The notes under the pieces are model-generated. The model saw only the letters and a list, made by a program, of their open reading frames with translations, did no database searches and was not told where the DNA came from. A DNA stretch of 64,000 nucleotides from LMUY01 sp965199005 (lineage in GTDB: Bacteria > Pseudomonadota > Alphaproteobacteria > Acetobacterales > Acetobacteraceae): NCBI GenBank assembly GCA_965199005.1, contig CBDAQK010000006.1:992001-1056000 (forward strand), read 5' to 3'. Within the stretch, counting starts at the first letter, position 1. Each line of letters opens with the position of its first letter. The position numbers were made by a program, and so were the translations under genes. Shown here piece by piece: positions 35,101-41,684 of the stretch.

Positions 35101-36077
35101 CGGGAACGCCGAAAATGGTAGCGCTGCTGCTTGACTTCGGTTTGGATCCCAACAATTGCGACTCAAGCGGGGAGACGCCGCTGCACTTGTCCTGTATGCG
35201 AGGGAACCTCTCTGTCGTTCGGGCGCTTCTCGGATCCGCCGATGTTGACCTCAATATATCTGATTCTGCAGGTCATACGGCTATCGCGCACGCGGCATTG
35301 CGGGGCCATGACACCATCGTTCAGGCTTTGGTAGCTCGAGGGGCCGATCCGACCAAGAAGGAGGGAACGGCTTGGACGGCTTTACATCATGCGGCTATTG
35401 ACGGTGATTTGGCCGTCATAGACGCGCTGTGCGACCGCAATGACCAAGAAATCTTCAATGCGCGCGTTCCGCCCGGCTGGACCGCCATGATGGTCGCCGC
35501 GCGGAACAACCAAGGTGCGGCGATCGGGCGCCTCCGCCGTGCTGGCGCCTCGGCCGATCTGCGCGACCAGCGGGGGTATACAGCGCTGCACATCGCCGCC
35601 GACGCGGGCGAGTTAGACGCGGTAACAGCAATGCTGAAAGCGGAAGCGACGCAACTTGGCGACCTCGTGACCTTCGTCGATACGCCTTCTCTAACCGGTG
35701 CTACTGCCTTGCTGCTTGCTGCCGGAGCCGGACACACGGCAATTTGCCGAATTCTACTTGAGGCGGGCGCGGATCCAAATGGCCGACCCAAAGGCGATTT
35801 CCGGCTTACCGAAGCGGCTGCCTCTGGTGATGTTGAGGGCTGCATACGGCTGCTGCCGCAATGCCACAATCCAAACGTGCGAGACGCGAATGGACGTACG
35901 GCACTGTTGATCGCAGCTAGTGCAGGCAACGTCGAACTTAGCCGTCTGCTACTGCTGGACCGCCGGGTTCATGTGGACGCAAGGCAGTGGTTGCGACCCG
36001 ACCTGGCCATAAACGACTATACTCTGGATGTATCAGCGCGCGGCGGTGCGACGGAAGGGGAACTGCCAAATGTCTGA
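32130..36077 (+). CDS. TIR/DUF4062-like - STAND NTPase - ankyrin-repeat protein
   Basis: 1,315-residue multidomain protein. Residues 1-170: LWLFVAGPGDTGSEAAIVER, ADIVIVVFNNQLGTRTN, SYSAYELETALEASG and KPLIGVFQF match the DUF4062/TIR-like fold. After a linker, FHGRDAKVTELARRL leads a STAND-type ATPase: Walker A GPSGAGKSS at 271-279, Walker B LLVIDQLEELW with Asp 385, TLRSDLIPFLEE, and a winged-helix end (LAHDALFQKWQPLKDWV). From about 810 to 1275 there are about 14 ankyrin repeats (for example RSALHWASFAGTPKMVALLL). I chose TTG 32130, which has AGGGGG upstream, over GTG 32058. Its stop overlaps the next gene. STAND proteins of this plan act as ligand-triggered defence or signalling switches; that role is inferred here. 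Confidence 0.85.
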   Translation: MNLPKLWLFVAGPGDTGSEAAIVERSARALNAHYQRAEKFELKVFRYNGKGNPTSFGVRDDVQNKLDERLTTDNADIVIVVFNNQLGTRTNRNGRDYESYSAYELETALEASGLKKPLIGVFQFNPHTHAIEREYGQLQFLPREAADAKFKELLALSEQRRQIQDYLDRTRKKFGGLSAMKYADPEVFENQVNHFLADALISFSARSPDLEESQRPVVPRSDRDKFVGYPFRSLRSLGYEDHDLFHGRDAKVTELARRLTEPHMRFLCIAGPSGAGKSSLVKAGLIGGMIARRRRETDGSFWLIDMKPQSDPFMSLEAAVGAIARCSDGRTQTNSPIPTDYLRTLLKESCHRSQRDAELALERYLVQPLRSLSGDHEPEILLVIDQLEELWTRAEDRGENREAFLRLLAATVASGRMRVVTTLRSDLIPFLEEVRLVAEILGGGSGAIEHLTPPTIPAELEPMIRDTAKAGGIELEEALVGALLTDAEGVGPSALPLVAFTLSELVQRAAGRPVTFSAYYAIGRLPGAIENTVRSALERSLASTSERDLIMLFTRLVGVRDVTPEPVPVRELRRKTDLTAHGVSAALVEALIQARVLHVGGAGGDMVSLAHDALFQKWQPLKDWVAGNRIELAFRAALRRDAEEWSRHGAKRLRFVKLGPEALEDAQARVDDRPDLFRDEKLIEAYLRAAARRQDKVKFIGAINANSVGEAMDAWERQGGDLGLERYEDRGTDAGQLRPGIYASVTGQDGPDEAPATSVEAQAPTSKDGKDEAAAEQFAGGAREMQQRDDALRASIFQDPKNREVRVTRGRGPMHFAAMFGHLAIVRRLIALGESPRQKTDGGHAVLSDAAYGGHLETVRFLIEEVGADPKDPAADNSQAILWACQRGHEKVVDYLLSHGASFAMQVDEGWTCLTEAASGGHLHLVRRLIEQEDFDPDQATIHGITALMQAAGGKHARHLDVTRYLCEEAHVNRLAADVNNRSALHWASFAGTPKMVALLLDFGLDPNNCDSSGETPLHLSCMRGNLSVVRALLGSADVDLNISDSAGHTAIAHAALRGHDTIVQALVARGADPTKKEGTAWTALHHAAIDGDLAVIDALCDRNDQEIFNARVPPGWTAMMVAARNNQGAAIGRLRRAGASADLRDQRGYTALHIAADAGELDAVTAMLKAEATQLGDLVTFVDTPSLTGATALLLAAGAGHTAICRILLEAGADPNGRPKGDFRLTEAAASGDVEGCIRLLPQCHNPNVRDANGRTALLIAASAGNVELSRLLLLDRRVHVDARQWLRPDLAINDYTLDVSARGGATEGELPNV

Positions 36078-37095
36078 GATCGGCAGTACTGGACCTACAC
36101 CGCTGCACAGGGCTGCCCTTAACGGACACGCAGAAACCTGCGCATTGCTTCTCCAACATGGGGCCAATCCCTTGGCGCGCGATCAGGATGGCGACACTGC
36201 GCTGCACCTTGCTGTCATGTCGGAAGATCTAGAGACATGCCGGGTGATAATCGACCATGGTCCGCATGATTTTGCGGCCGTGAATAATGCGGGCAACACA
36301 GCAATGGACCTGGCGGTCGGGCGCGGCGACGACGACATAATTGCTGCGCTAATCGCAGTAGGCGCGCCGCGTCAAGAGGCTACGGAGGCGTCTGTGTCGA
36401 TGCCGCTTGTCTCCGAGGATGCACGCTTCCTCATATTTACTGAAATACCGGAGCCAGACGAGTGGCTGCGCGGCCAGATTGCAGGGGGGCAAAAGGCAAT
36501 CCGCATCGCTGCGGATCGCCTATCGCTTCGATGGGCGTCGATGGCGTTTTGGCCTGGCGGTTATCTGCTCGCCATGCGAAACCTGCGTCGGCTAGGACTA
36601 TCGGAGCGGTTCGCGCTGGTCTGGCCCGGTCAGGATTTCATCTTGCTTGACTGGACCAACCAGCCGATCTACGCGGCGGCTGAGCGGCATGAGCCGCTTT
36701 TTGATGACGTAAATGCAATGGCATGGTGTCGTTTCTTTTTCCATTTCGTGCGTGGTAACCTCGGAAGATTCCGGATTACTGAGCGGGTCGAGGAGATTGT
36801 CTGGACAGACGTGGCCGACGAGGCGGCGCACGAAGCCGTTGCCCCGCTACTGGAGCCGTTGCACGTTGTCGAGCGTCCAGCTGAAGACCGCTTGATCTTG
36901 GCTGCGACAGTTGTGTTTAAGAATGCTCTTTTCCGTACTAAAATCCTGCTGGCCACACGCGCCACGGAGATCGAGGAAGAGGGCAGCGACGGCATGGAAA
37001 AATTTGCGCGCGGCCAGTCGCGCCTATTCGGCGAAGAACTGTTGCTCGAAGACCTACCGTTCCATGTTGATGGGCCGCCAACCCGCTACGGCTGA
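36070..37095 (+). CDS. Ankyrin-repeat protein with unrecognised C-terminal domain
   Basis: 341-residue protein starting at ATG 36070, 8 bases inside the end of the STAND gene, with AAGGGGA 8 bases upstream. Residues about 8-105 hold three ankyrin repeats (TPLHRAALNGHAETCALLLQ, DGDTALHLAVMSEDLETCR, GNTAMDLAVGRGDDDIIAAL). The remaining 230 residues form a mixed domain with aromatic-rich blocks YAAAERHEPLFDD, MAWCRFFFHFVRGNLGRF and VVFKNALFRTKILLA, and no transmembrane segment. I recognise no fold and see no catalytic motif. Tight coupling and continued ankyrin repeats imply it works with the STAND protein. Confidence 0.8.
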   Translation: MSEIGSTGPTPLHRAALNGHAETCALLLQHGANPLARDQDGDTALHLAVMSEDLETCRVIIDHGPHDFAAVNNAGNTAMDLAVGRGDDDIIAALIAVGAPRQEATEASVSMPLVSEDARFLIFTEIPEPDEWLRGQIAGGQKAIRIAADRLSLRWASMAFWPGGYLLAMRNLRRLGLSERFALVWPGQDFILLDWTNQPIYAAAERHEPLFDDVNAMAWCRFFFHFVRGNLGRFRITERVEEIVWTDVADEAAHEAVAPLLEPLHVVERPAEDRLILAATVVFKNALFRTKILLATRATEIEEEGSDGMEKFARGQSRLFGEELLLEDLPFHVDGPPTRYG

Positions 37096-37217
37096 CACAT
37101 TCAGTTACGCCAAGCGCTTGATCACGTTGTCTAAGGGCAATCGCTTTTGAACAAGAGCACAGGGGTTCTGAAGCCAGATATTCACATCGAGCAAAACAAT
37201 CTTCACCCTCTAAGGGC

Positions 37218-37514
37218 TCAATAGGCTGGTGCCAGGGGCTGCGAGGTCACTGGTGGACGGTCGTCCGGCACATAGGGTGGAGGCAACACCAGCGGTCCCT
37301 GGTCGTAGCTTGGCGGAGGCGGGTTCACCGCCTGGCGCAGATTGGTGCCGGCATTCTGGAGCGCGGAGCCCGTCCGGTCCCCCGCCACGGCCAAAGCGTG
37401 CCCGGTGTTCACGCTGGCGTTATACAGAGATTGCCCGACCTGCTGGCCAATCACGTCCGGGCTGGCACAGCCCGCCAAGAGGACGGCCCACAACAAGGCC
37501 GGGTAACAGGGCAT
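37218..37514 (-). CDS. Small Pro-rich lipoprotein
   Basis: 98-residue exported lipoprotein. ATG at 37514 has GGAG 7 bases upstream. The signal MPCYPALLWAVLLAGC ends in a lipobox LLAGC; the mature chain starts ASPDVIGQQVGQSLYNASVN and ends in a Pro-rich tail (NPPPPSYDQ, LPPPYVPDD). No family recognised. It follows the persulfide dioxygenase gene by 12 bp on the same strand and probably shares its transcript. Confidence 0.75.
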   Translation of the reverse strand: MPCYPALLWAVLLAGCASPDVIGQQVGQSLYNASVNTGHALAVAGDRTGSALQNAGTNLRQAVNPPPPSYDQGPLVLPPPYVPDDRPPVTSQPLAPAY

Positions 37515-37526
37515 CGCCACGCTCCA

Positions 37527-38561
37527 TCAATGGGTGACCGGGCCGTCAACGGCCTTCCAGGCCTTCATTCCCCCCTCGATGTGGCAAGCCGATGTCAATC
37601 CTGCGGCGCGCGCGGCCTTTACGGCCATGGCCGAGCGCTCGCCATACGCGCAGTAGAATAGCAGCCGCCGCCCCGCGGCCTGGGACAACTCCCTCAACGT
37701 CCCGCCCGGGCGGATCGTGTCCGCCACGGCCGGGTAGGGGGCGTGCAGCGAACCCGGGATGTAGCCGCTCCGCGCGCGCTCCTCCCGCTCCCGCAAGTCC
37801 ACGAAGGCGACGTCCGGGCGGCCCAGCCAGTCGCGCGCGTGCGTGGCGGGGATAGTGCAATCGCTCTCCACCCCATCCATCTTCAGCCCGACGCAGAGAT
37901 TCCGCGGCACCGCCACGTCCATCATCTTGGGCGAGGGCAAATTCAGGTTGTTCATCACTTCGGCATATTCCTCGGCCGAACGCACCTGCAGCCGCGGGTT
38001 GAAGGCGCGTTCCTCGCCGATCGTGCTGACCGTGTCGCCTTTGTAGTCGTGCGCCGGAAACAGCAGCGTTTCGTCGGGCAGGCGCAACAGGCGGTTGAAG
38101 ATCGAATCATACTGCGCCCGCGCGTCCCCATTCTGGAAATCCGTCCGTCCCGTGCCACGGATCAGCAAGGTGTCGCCGGAAAACACCCGGTCCCGCATAT
38201 AGAAGCTATACGAATCATCCGTGTGACCCGGCGTGTAGATCACGTCCAGGCTCAGCCCCTCCACCGTCAGCCGATCTCCGTCGCTCAACCGCATAGAGAC
38301 GACGTCGACGCCGGATTGCTCCCCCATGACCGTGATGCAGTCCGTCCGGTCCCGCAGCGCGCCCAGGCCAGTTACATGGTCGGCATGCAAATGCGTGTCG
38401 ACGGCCTTCACCAAGCGGAGGTCCAATTGCTCCATCAGTTTCAGATAATGGTCGACCTTCTCCAGCACCGGGTCGATGATCAGCGCCTCACCGCCCCGGC
38501 GGCTCGCCAGCAAGTAGCTGTATGTGCCGGATGTCGCGTCGAACAACTGACGGAAAATCAT
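37527..38561 (-). CDS. Persulfide dioxygenase (ETHE1-like MBL) fused to rhodanese
   Basis: 344-residue sulfide-detoxification enzyme. Residues 1-235 are a metallo-beta-lactamase fold with the metal motif THLHADHVTG, TPGHTDDSYSFY, FSGDTLLIRGTGRTDFQ and PAHDYKGD, the ETHE1/persulfide dioxygenase set. Residues about 245-340 are a rhodanese domain with FVDLREREERARSGYIPGSL and active-site Cys in LLFYCAYGERSAM. The two activities oxidise persulfides to sulfite and handle sulfane sulfur in one chain, as in CstB-type proteins. Start ATG at 38561 has TTGAGGA upstream. Confidence 0.93.
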   Translation of the reverse strand: MIFRQLFDATSGTYSYLLASRRGGEALIIDPVLEKVDHYLKLMEQLDLRLVKAVDTHLHADHVTGLGALRDRTDCITVMGEQSGVDVVSMRLSDGDRLTVEGLSLDVIYTPGHTDDSYSFYMRDRVFSGDTLLIRGTGRTDFQNGDARAQYDSIFNRLLRLPDETLLFPAHDYKGDTVSTIGEERAFNPRLQVRSAEEYAEVMNNLNLPSPKMMDVAVPRNLCVGLKMDGVESDCTIPATHARDWLGRPDVAFVDLREREERARSGYIPGSLHAPYPAVADTIRPGGTLRELSQAAGRRLLFYCAYGERSAMAVKAARAAGLTSACHIEGGMKAWKAVDGPVTH

Positions 38562-38600
38562 GGTTGTCCTCAAGGGTCGGCGAGAGCGCCGTGTGCACGG

Positions 38601-39542
38601 TCATACCAGAACAGCCAGTGGGGACGCGAGCGCGGTCTGACCCAGGACCCAGCCTTCCCAAGTTTGAACCCATGGGTCCGCCGGGGCCGTGTCCGGCCGC
38701 CGGCCGCCGAGCACCAGCAGCAGACAAAGCAGCCCGAGCGTGCTGTCGAAGCGGTCTTCACCGGCAGCATCGGCGCCAAACCCGTCGACGAGCGCCTGTT
38801 GGAGCGCCGCGTCCGGCGTGGCGGACAGGCCGGCCATCACCGCCGTCATCGCCTCGGCCAGCCTGGCGCGGTCCGCCTGGCGCCGCTTGCTCCCACCCAT
38901 GCGCAGGCCAAGATGGCGCATCGCTTCCGCCGGGTAGGTCTCCGCGATGGCAACCCGGCCGGGCCGCAGCAGCGAGAGCAGCGGCCCGTCGAACGGCCAC
39001 AGGGCGGGTGGCTCGGGCGTGGCCAAGGCGGGGAGGAGCAAATCCCGCCAGGCCGAAATGGCCGCTTTGCCGGATTGGTTGGCCCCGAGCGTCCAGAACA
39101 GCGGCGCCCCTGCCGGCCGGTCTGCCGTCGCCCGGTCGCAGAGGCGGGACAGCCCCGTTGCATCCCCCAGCCCGAGGGCGGCGGCATGCGACAGCCGCGT
39201 CATCCCGGCCAGACCCCGGCGGGGATAGAAGGGGCGGTCCGGCGTCAGCTCCGCCACCGTGTCACATACATCGAAAAAGCCGGGCCGGTCCGCTAGCGTG
39301 CGGAGGAAGCACGGGAAATCCGCCTCCGTCGCGTGGGCGGCGGCATAGCGCCGGGGCAGGCCAAGTGGAAAATCGACCCCCAGCGCCACGGGCCTGCCCG
39401 CTTCATGCAGCCTGGCGAATAATGTCGTGACGTCGCCAACCGGGCAGGGGACGGCCACAGACCAGCCGTCCGGCGACCCAGTCGCTACCGTCATCCAACG
39501 CTTACGCGGATCCGTGCTCCAATCAGCGTGGGCGGCGATCAG
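38601..39542 (-). CDS. DUF429 (RNase H-like fold) protein
   Basis: About 313 residues. The start LIAAHADWSTDPRKRWMTVA, the middle PVALGVDFPLGLPRRYA and the late EDRFDSTLGLLCLL give the three acidic positions of the DUF429 RNase H-like family, whose nuclease or other activity is unproven. No ATG, GTG or TTG fits before the first strand: the likeliest start is CTG at 39542, overlapping the stop of the upstream small gene as CTGA. A first ATG at MTVATG would cut the first strand. The open frame reaches 39665 but lies in the neighbour there. Confidence 0.7.
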   Translation of the reverse strand: MIAAHADWSTDPRKRWMTVATGSPDGWSVAVPCPVGDVTTLFARLHEAGRPVALGVDFPLGLPRRYAAAHATEADFPCFLRTLADRPGFFDVCDTVAELTPDRPFYPRRGLAGMTRLSHAAALGLGDATGLSRLCDRATADRPAGAPLFWTLGANQSGKAAISAWRDLLLPALATPEPPALWPFDGPLLSLLRPGRVAIAETYPAEAMRHLGLRMGGSKRRQADRARLAEAMTAVMAGLSATPDAALQQALVDGFGADAAGEDRFDSTLGLLCLLLVLGGRRPDTAPADPWVQTWEGWVLGQTALASPLAVLV

Positions 39543-39796
39543 GACTTTTTCTTGAGCGGCTGATGCGCACGGTCGAGCAAGCGGGAGATCAGGCCAGGTT
39601 TGCGCGCCGGCTTGGCGCCGGGCGGTGCCGCGGCTTGCGCCTGCTTGGTCTTCTGATCCAGCCACTTCTCCAGCGACATGCCGGCCTTCTGCGCCCGCTT
39701 GCGCTCATAGTCACGCTGGGCGTCGGTCATGGTGCGCACCGCAGCATTACGCGGAGCAGCCGGGCGGGCGTCACTCGAGGGAGGGGCTTTGGCCAT
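39539..39796 (-). CDS. Small conserved hypothetical protein
   Basis: 85-residue, very polar, Lys/Ala/Pro-rich protein (MAKAPPSSDARPAAPRNAAV, then TMTDAQRDYERKRAQKAGMS, LEKWLDQKTKQAQ). The middle is a single amphipathic helix and the rest looks disordered, which may suggest a nucleic-acid or protein adaptor. Start ATG at 39796; in-frame TTG and GTG lie just before. It ends in the CTGA overlap with the DUF429 gene, so the two are coupled. No family recognised. Confidence 0.65.
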   Translation of the reverse strand: MAKAPPSSDARPAAPRNAAVRTMTDAQRDYERKRAQKAGMSLEKWLDQKTKQAQAAAPPGAKPARKPGLISRLLDRAHQPLKKKS

Positions 39797-39841
39797 TGCC
39801 ACTTTTGACAAATGGCGGCGGCGGGTTCAAGGCGTTTGCCT

Positions 39842-40600
39842 ATGGATTTACATCTGACCGGCAAGCGCGTCCTCATCACCGGCGGTTCCAAGGGAATCGG
39901 CCGAGCCAGTGCTATGGCCTTGGCCGCCGAGGGCTGCGACATCGTGATGGTCGCCCGTGATCCCGCCGCGCTGGCGGAGGCCGCGGAGTTGGTTCGCAAC
40001 CGGCATCAGGTCCGGGTTGAGACGGTGCCTGCGGATCTCGCGCAGACCGCCGATATTGCGCGGGTCGCCGCGGCGGCGGGCGAGGTCGACGTGCTGGTGA
40101 ACAATGCCGGGTCGATCCCGCCCGGCACGCTGCTGCAGGTGGATGATGCGCGCTGGCGGGCCGCGTGGGATTTGAAGGTGTTCGGCTTCATTGGGCTCAC
40201 GCGGGCGCTCTACCCCGTCTTGAAGGCGCGGGGTGGGACGGTGGTGAATGTGATCGGTGCGGCGGGGGAGAGTTTCGATGCCAACTACATCACCGGAACC
40301 ACCGGCAATGCCGCCCTTATGGCGTTCACCCGTGCGCTCGGCAAGGCCGCGCCGGCGGACGGGATGCGGGTGGTGGGAATCAATCCCGGCCCGGTCGCGA
40401 CGGAGCGGATGGAGATGCTGCTGCGCGCCCGGGCGGAGCGGGAGCTTGGGGACCCGGCGCGTTGGACCGAATTGACCGCGCCAATGCCTTTCGGCCGCGC
40501 TGCCTCGCCGGAGGAGATTGCCGCGGCGGTTGCCTTCCTTGCCAGCCCACGTTCCGGCTACACCACGGGCACGATCCTGACCATCAACGGTGGCGGATAA
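39842..40600 (+). CDS. Short-chain dehydrogenase/reductase
   Basis: 252-residue classical SDR using NAD(P). The TGGSKGIGRASAMALA cofactor loop and NNAGSIPPG are clear. The catalytic region is unusual: where the family has Y-x3-K, the sequence reads ESFDANYITGTTGNAALMAF with Tyr followed by T-G-T-T, and Lys is absent from the +4 position, as in some atypical SDRs. The C-terminus VGINPGPVATERME and GYTTGTILTINGG is standard. Start ATG at 39842. Convergent with tonB. Substrate unknown. Confidence 0.88.
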   Translation: MDLHLTGKRVLITGGSKGIGRASAMALAAEGCDIVMVARDPAALAEAAELVRNRHQVRVETVPADLAQTADIARVAAAAGEVDVLVNNAGSIPPGTLLQVDDARWRAAWDLKVFGFIGLTRALYPVLKARGGTVVNVIGAAGESFDANYITGTTGNAALMAFTRALGKAAPADGMRVVGINPGPVATERMEMLLRARAERELGDPARWTELTAPMPFGRAASPEEIAAAVAFLASPRSGYTTGTILTINGGG

Positions 40601-40610
40601 GGCAAGCCGC

Positions 40611-41675
40611 TCAACGCTCCCGCAACATGAAGTGCATCGTTGCCCGAAGCGTCGTCGTCTGCTCGGTCATGTCGGGCGTGAAGGGTGGCACCATGCCGCG
40701 GCGGAAAAGGTCGATGAACGCCCCATCCAGGAATTGCGAGTGGGATGTATCCGCCAATTGGACGGACAGGACCTTCCCCGAACGGTCGATGTTGACCAGC
40801 ACCGTCACGCTGCCCTGTTCGAGCTGGGCGATGGCCTGGTCGGGATAGTATTTGCGTGCGTCGACCCACCTGCGCAGTTCAGACATCCAGTCGCCACTCG
40901 GCCTTGCGCCGCTGACATAGCCAAGGGTCGAGTCCGATGGCCCGCCACGGGGAGCCGTCGATAGGTCGAGGCCGCGTGACGGCCGTCCGTTCGACGGCGC
41001 CGCCGGGGCCGAATTGAACGACCAATTCTGCGGCGCCGAGAACGGCGACGGGTTGCGCGGGGCCACCCTGGCAATGCGGGGCGGCGCCGGACGCGGCAGG
41101 GGCGGCAAAGGCGGCGGTGGCTGCGGCATCTGGAAAGGCGGTGGCAGCGGCAGCGGCGCCTCCTCCTGACTGAGCGACACCGCCGGCGGCGGCCTAGGGA
41201 CTGGGGGAGTTGGCGTGGGCGGCTGCGGCACTGGAGGAGGTGGTTGTTGTTGCGTCACTGGCTGCGGTGCCGGCGGTGCCGGTGGCTGGGGCGGGGTGGC
41301 CTCGGCGGGCGGGGTTGGCGGCTGCTCGGTGGGCGGTGCCTGGGAAGGCGGTGGGGGCGGCGTATTTTCCGGATTAGGCAATGGCGCCGGCGCCAGCGGA
41401 TTGCCGGAAGCGGCAGACGGGTTGGGGCTTGGTGTGGGCGACGATGTGGAGGCTTGCGAAGCCCCCGTCGGGTTCTCGAACACCATCGCCACTTCGTCGC
41501 TCTGCGAGGCGGGCGGCGGCTCTGGTTCCGGCCACTGCCACACCAGCAGCGCAAGCAGCAGGCAATGCACCACCAGCGAGCCGATGAGCATCGGCCGCAA
41601 CAGCCGGCGCCGCCGGCTTGGGCGTGACGCGAGAGGGGCAAGCGGCCGCATATCGGAGGGCGGCGGGATATGCAC
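40611..41675 (-). CDS. tonB: TonB-like energy transducer
   Basis: 354-residue inner-membrane protein that links proton motive force to outer-membrane receptors. Short cytoplasmic Arg-rich start, one anchor helix (MLIGSLVVHCLLLALLVWQW) with the conserved Ser-x3-His, then a Pro/Gln-rich periplasmic spacer of about 190 residues with runs such as PPPPPSQAPPTEQPPTPP, and a TonB C-terminal domain from about 265 (YYPDQAIAQLEQGSVTVLVN, SQFLDGAFIDLFRRG). No exbB or exbD is adjacent. Could also be a TolA-like transducer, but the C-terminus fits TonB better. Confidence 0.85.
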   Translation of the reverse strand: MHIPPPSDMRPLAPLASRPSRRRRLLRPMLIGSLVVHCLLLALLVWQWPEPEPPPASQSDEVAMVFENPTGASQASTSSPTPSPNPSAASGNPLAPAPLPNPENTPPPPPSQAPPTEQPPTPPAEATPPQPPAPPAPQPVTQQQPPPPVPQPPTPTPPVPRPPPAVSLSQEEAPLPLPPPFQMPQPPPPLPPLPRPAPPRIARVAPRNPSPFSAPQNWSFNSAPAAPSNGRPSRGLDLSTAPRGGPSDSTLGYVSGARPSGDWMSELRRWVDARKYYPDQAIAQLEQGSVTVLVNIDRSGKVLSVQLADTSHSQFLDGAFIDLFRRGMVPPFTPDMTEQTTTLRATMHFMLRER

Positions 41676-41684
41676 GGAGAACCC

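Noticed and set aside
37128..37217. Short direct repeat TCTAAGGGC on both sides of 80 bp after the STAND module, a possible insertion-site duplication
   Set aside because: Nine bases at this spacing can occur by chance and no matching copy is seen at the left side of the module near 31.9-32.1 kb.
37743..39296. 517-residue plus-strand frame
   Set aside because: Spans the antisense of two genes (persulfide dioxygenase and DUF429) and their junction, which no real gene would do here.
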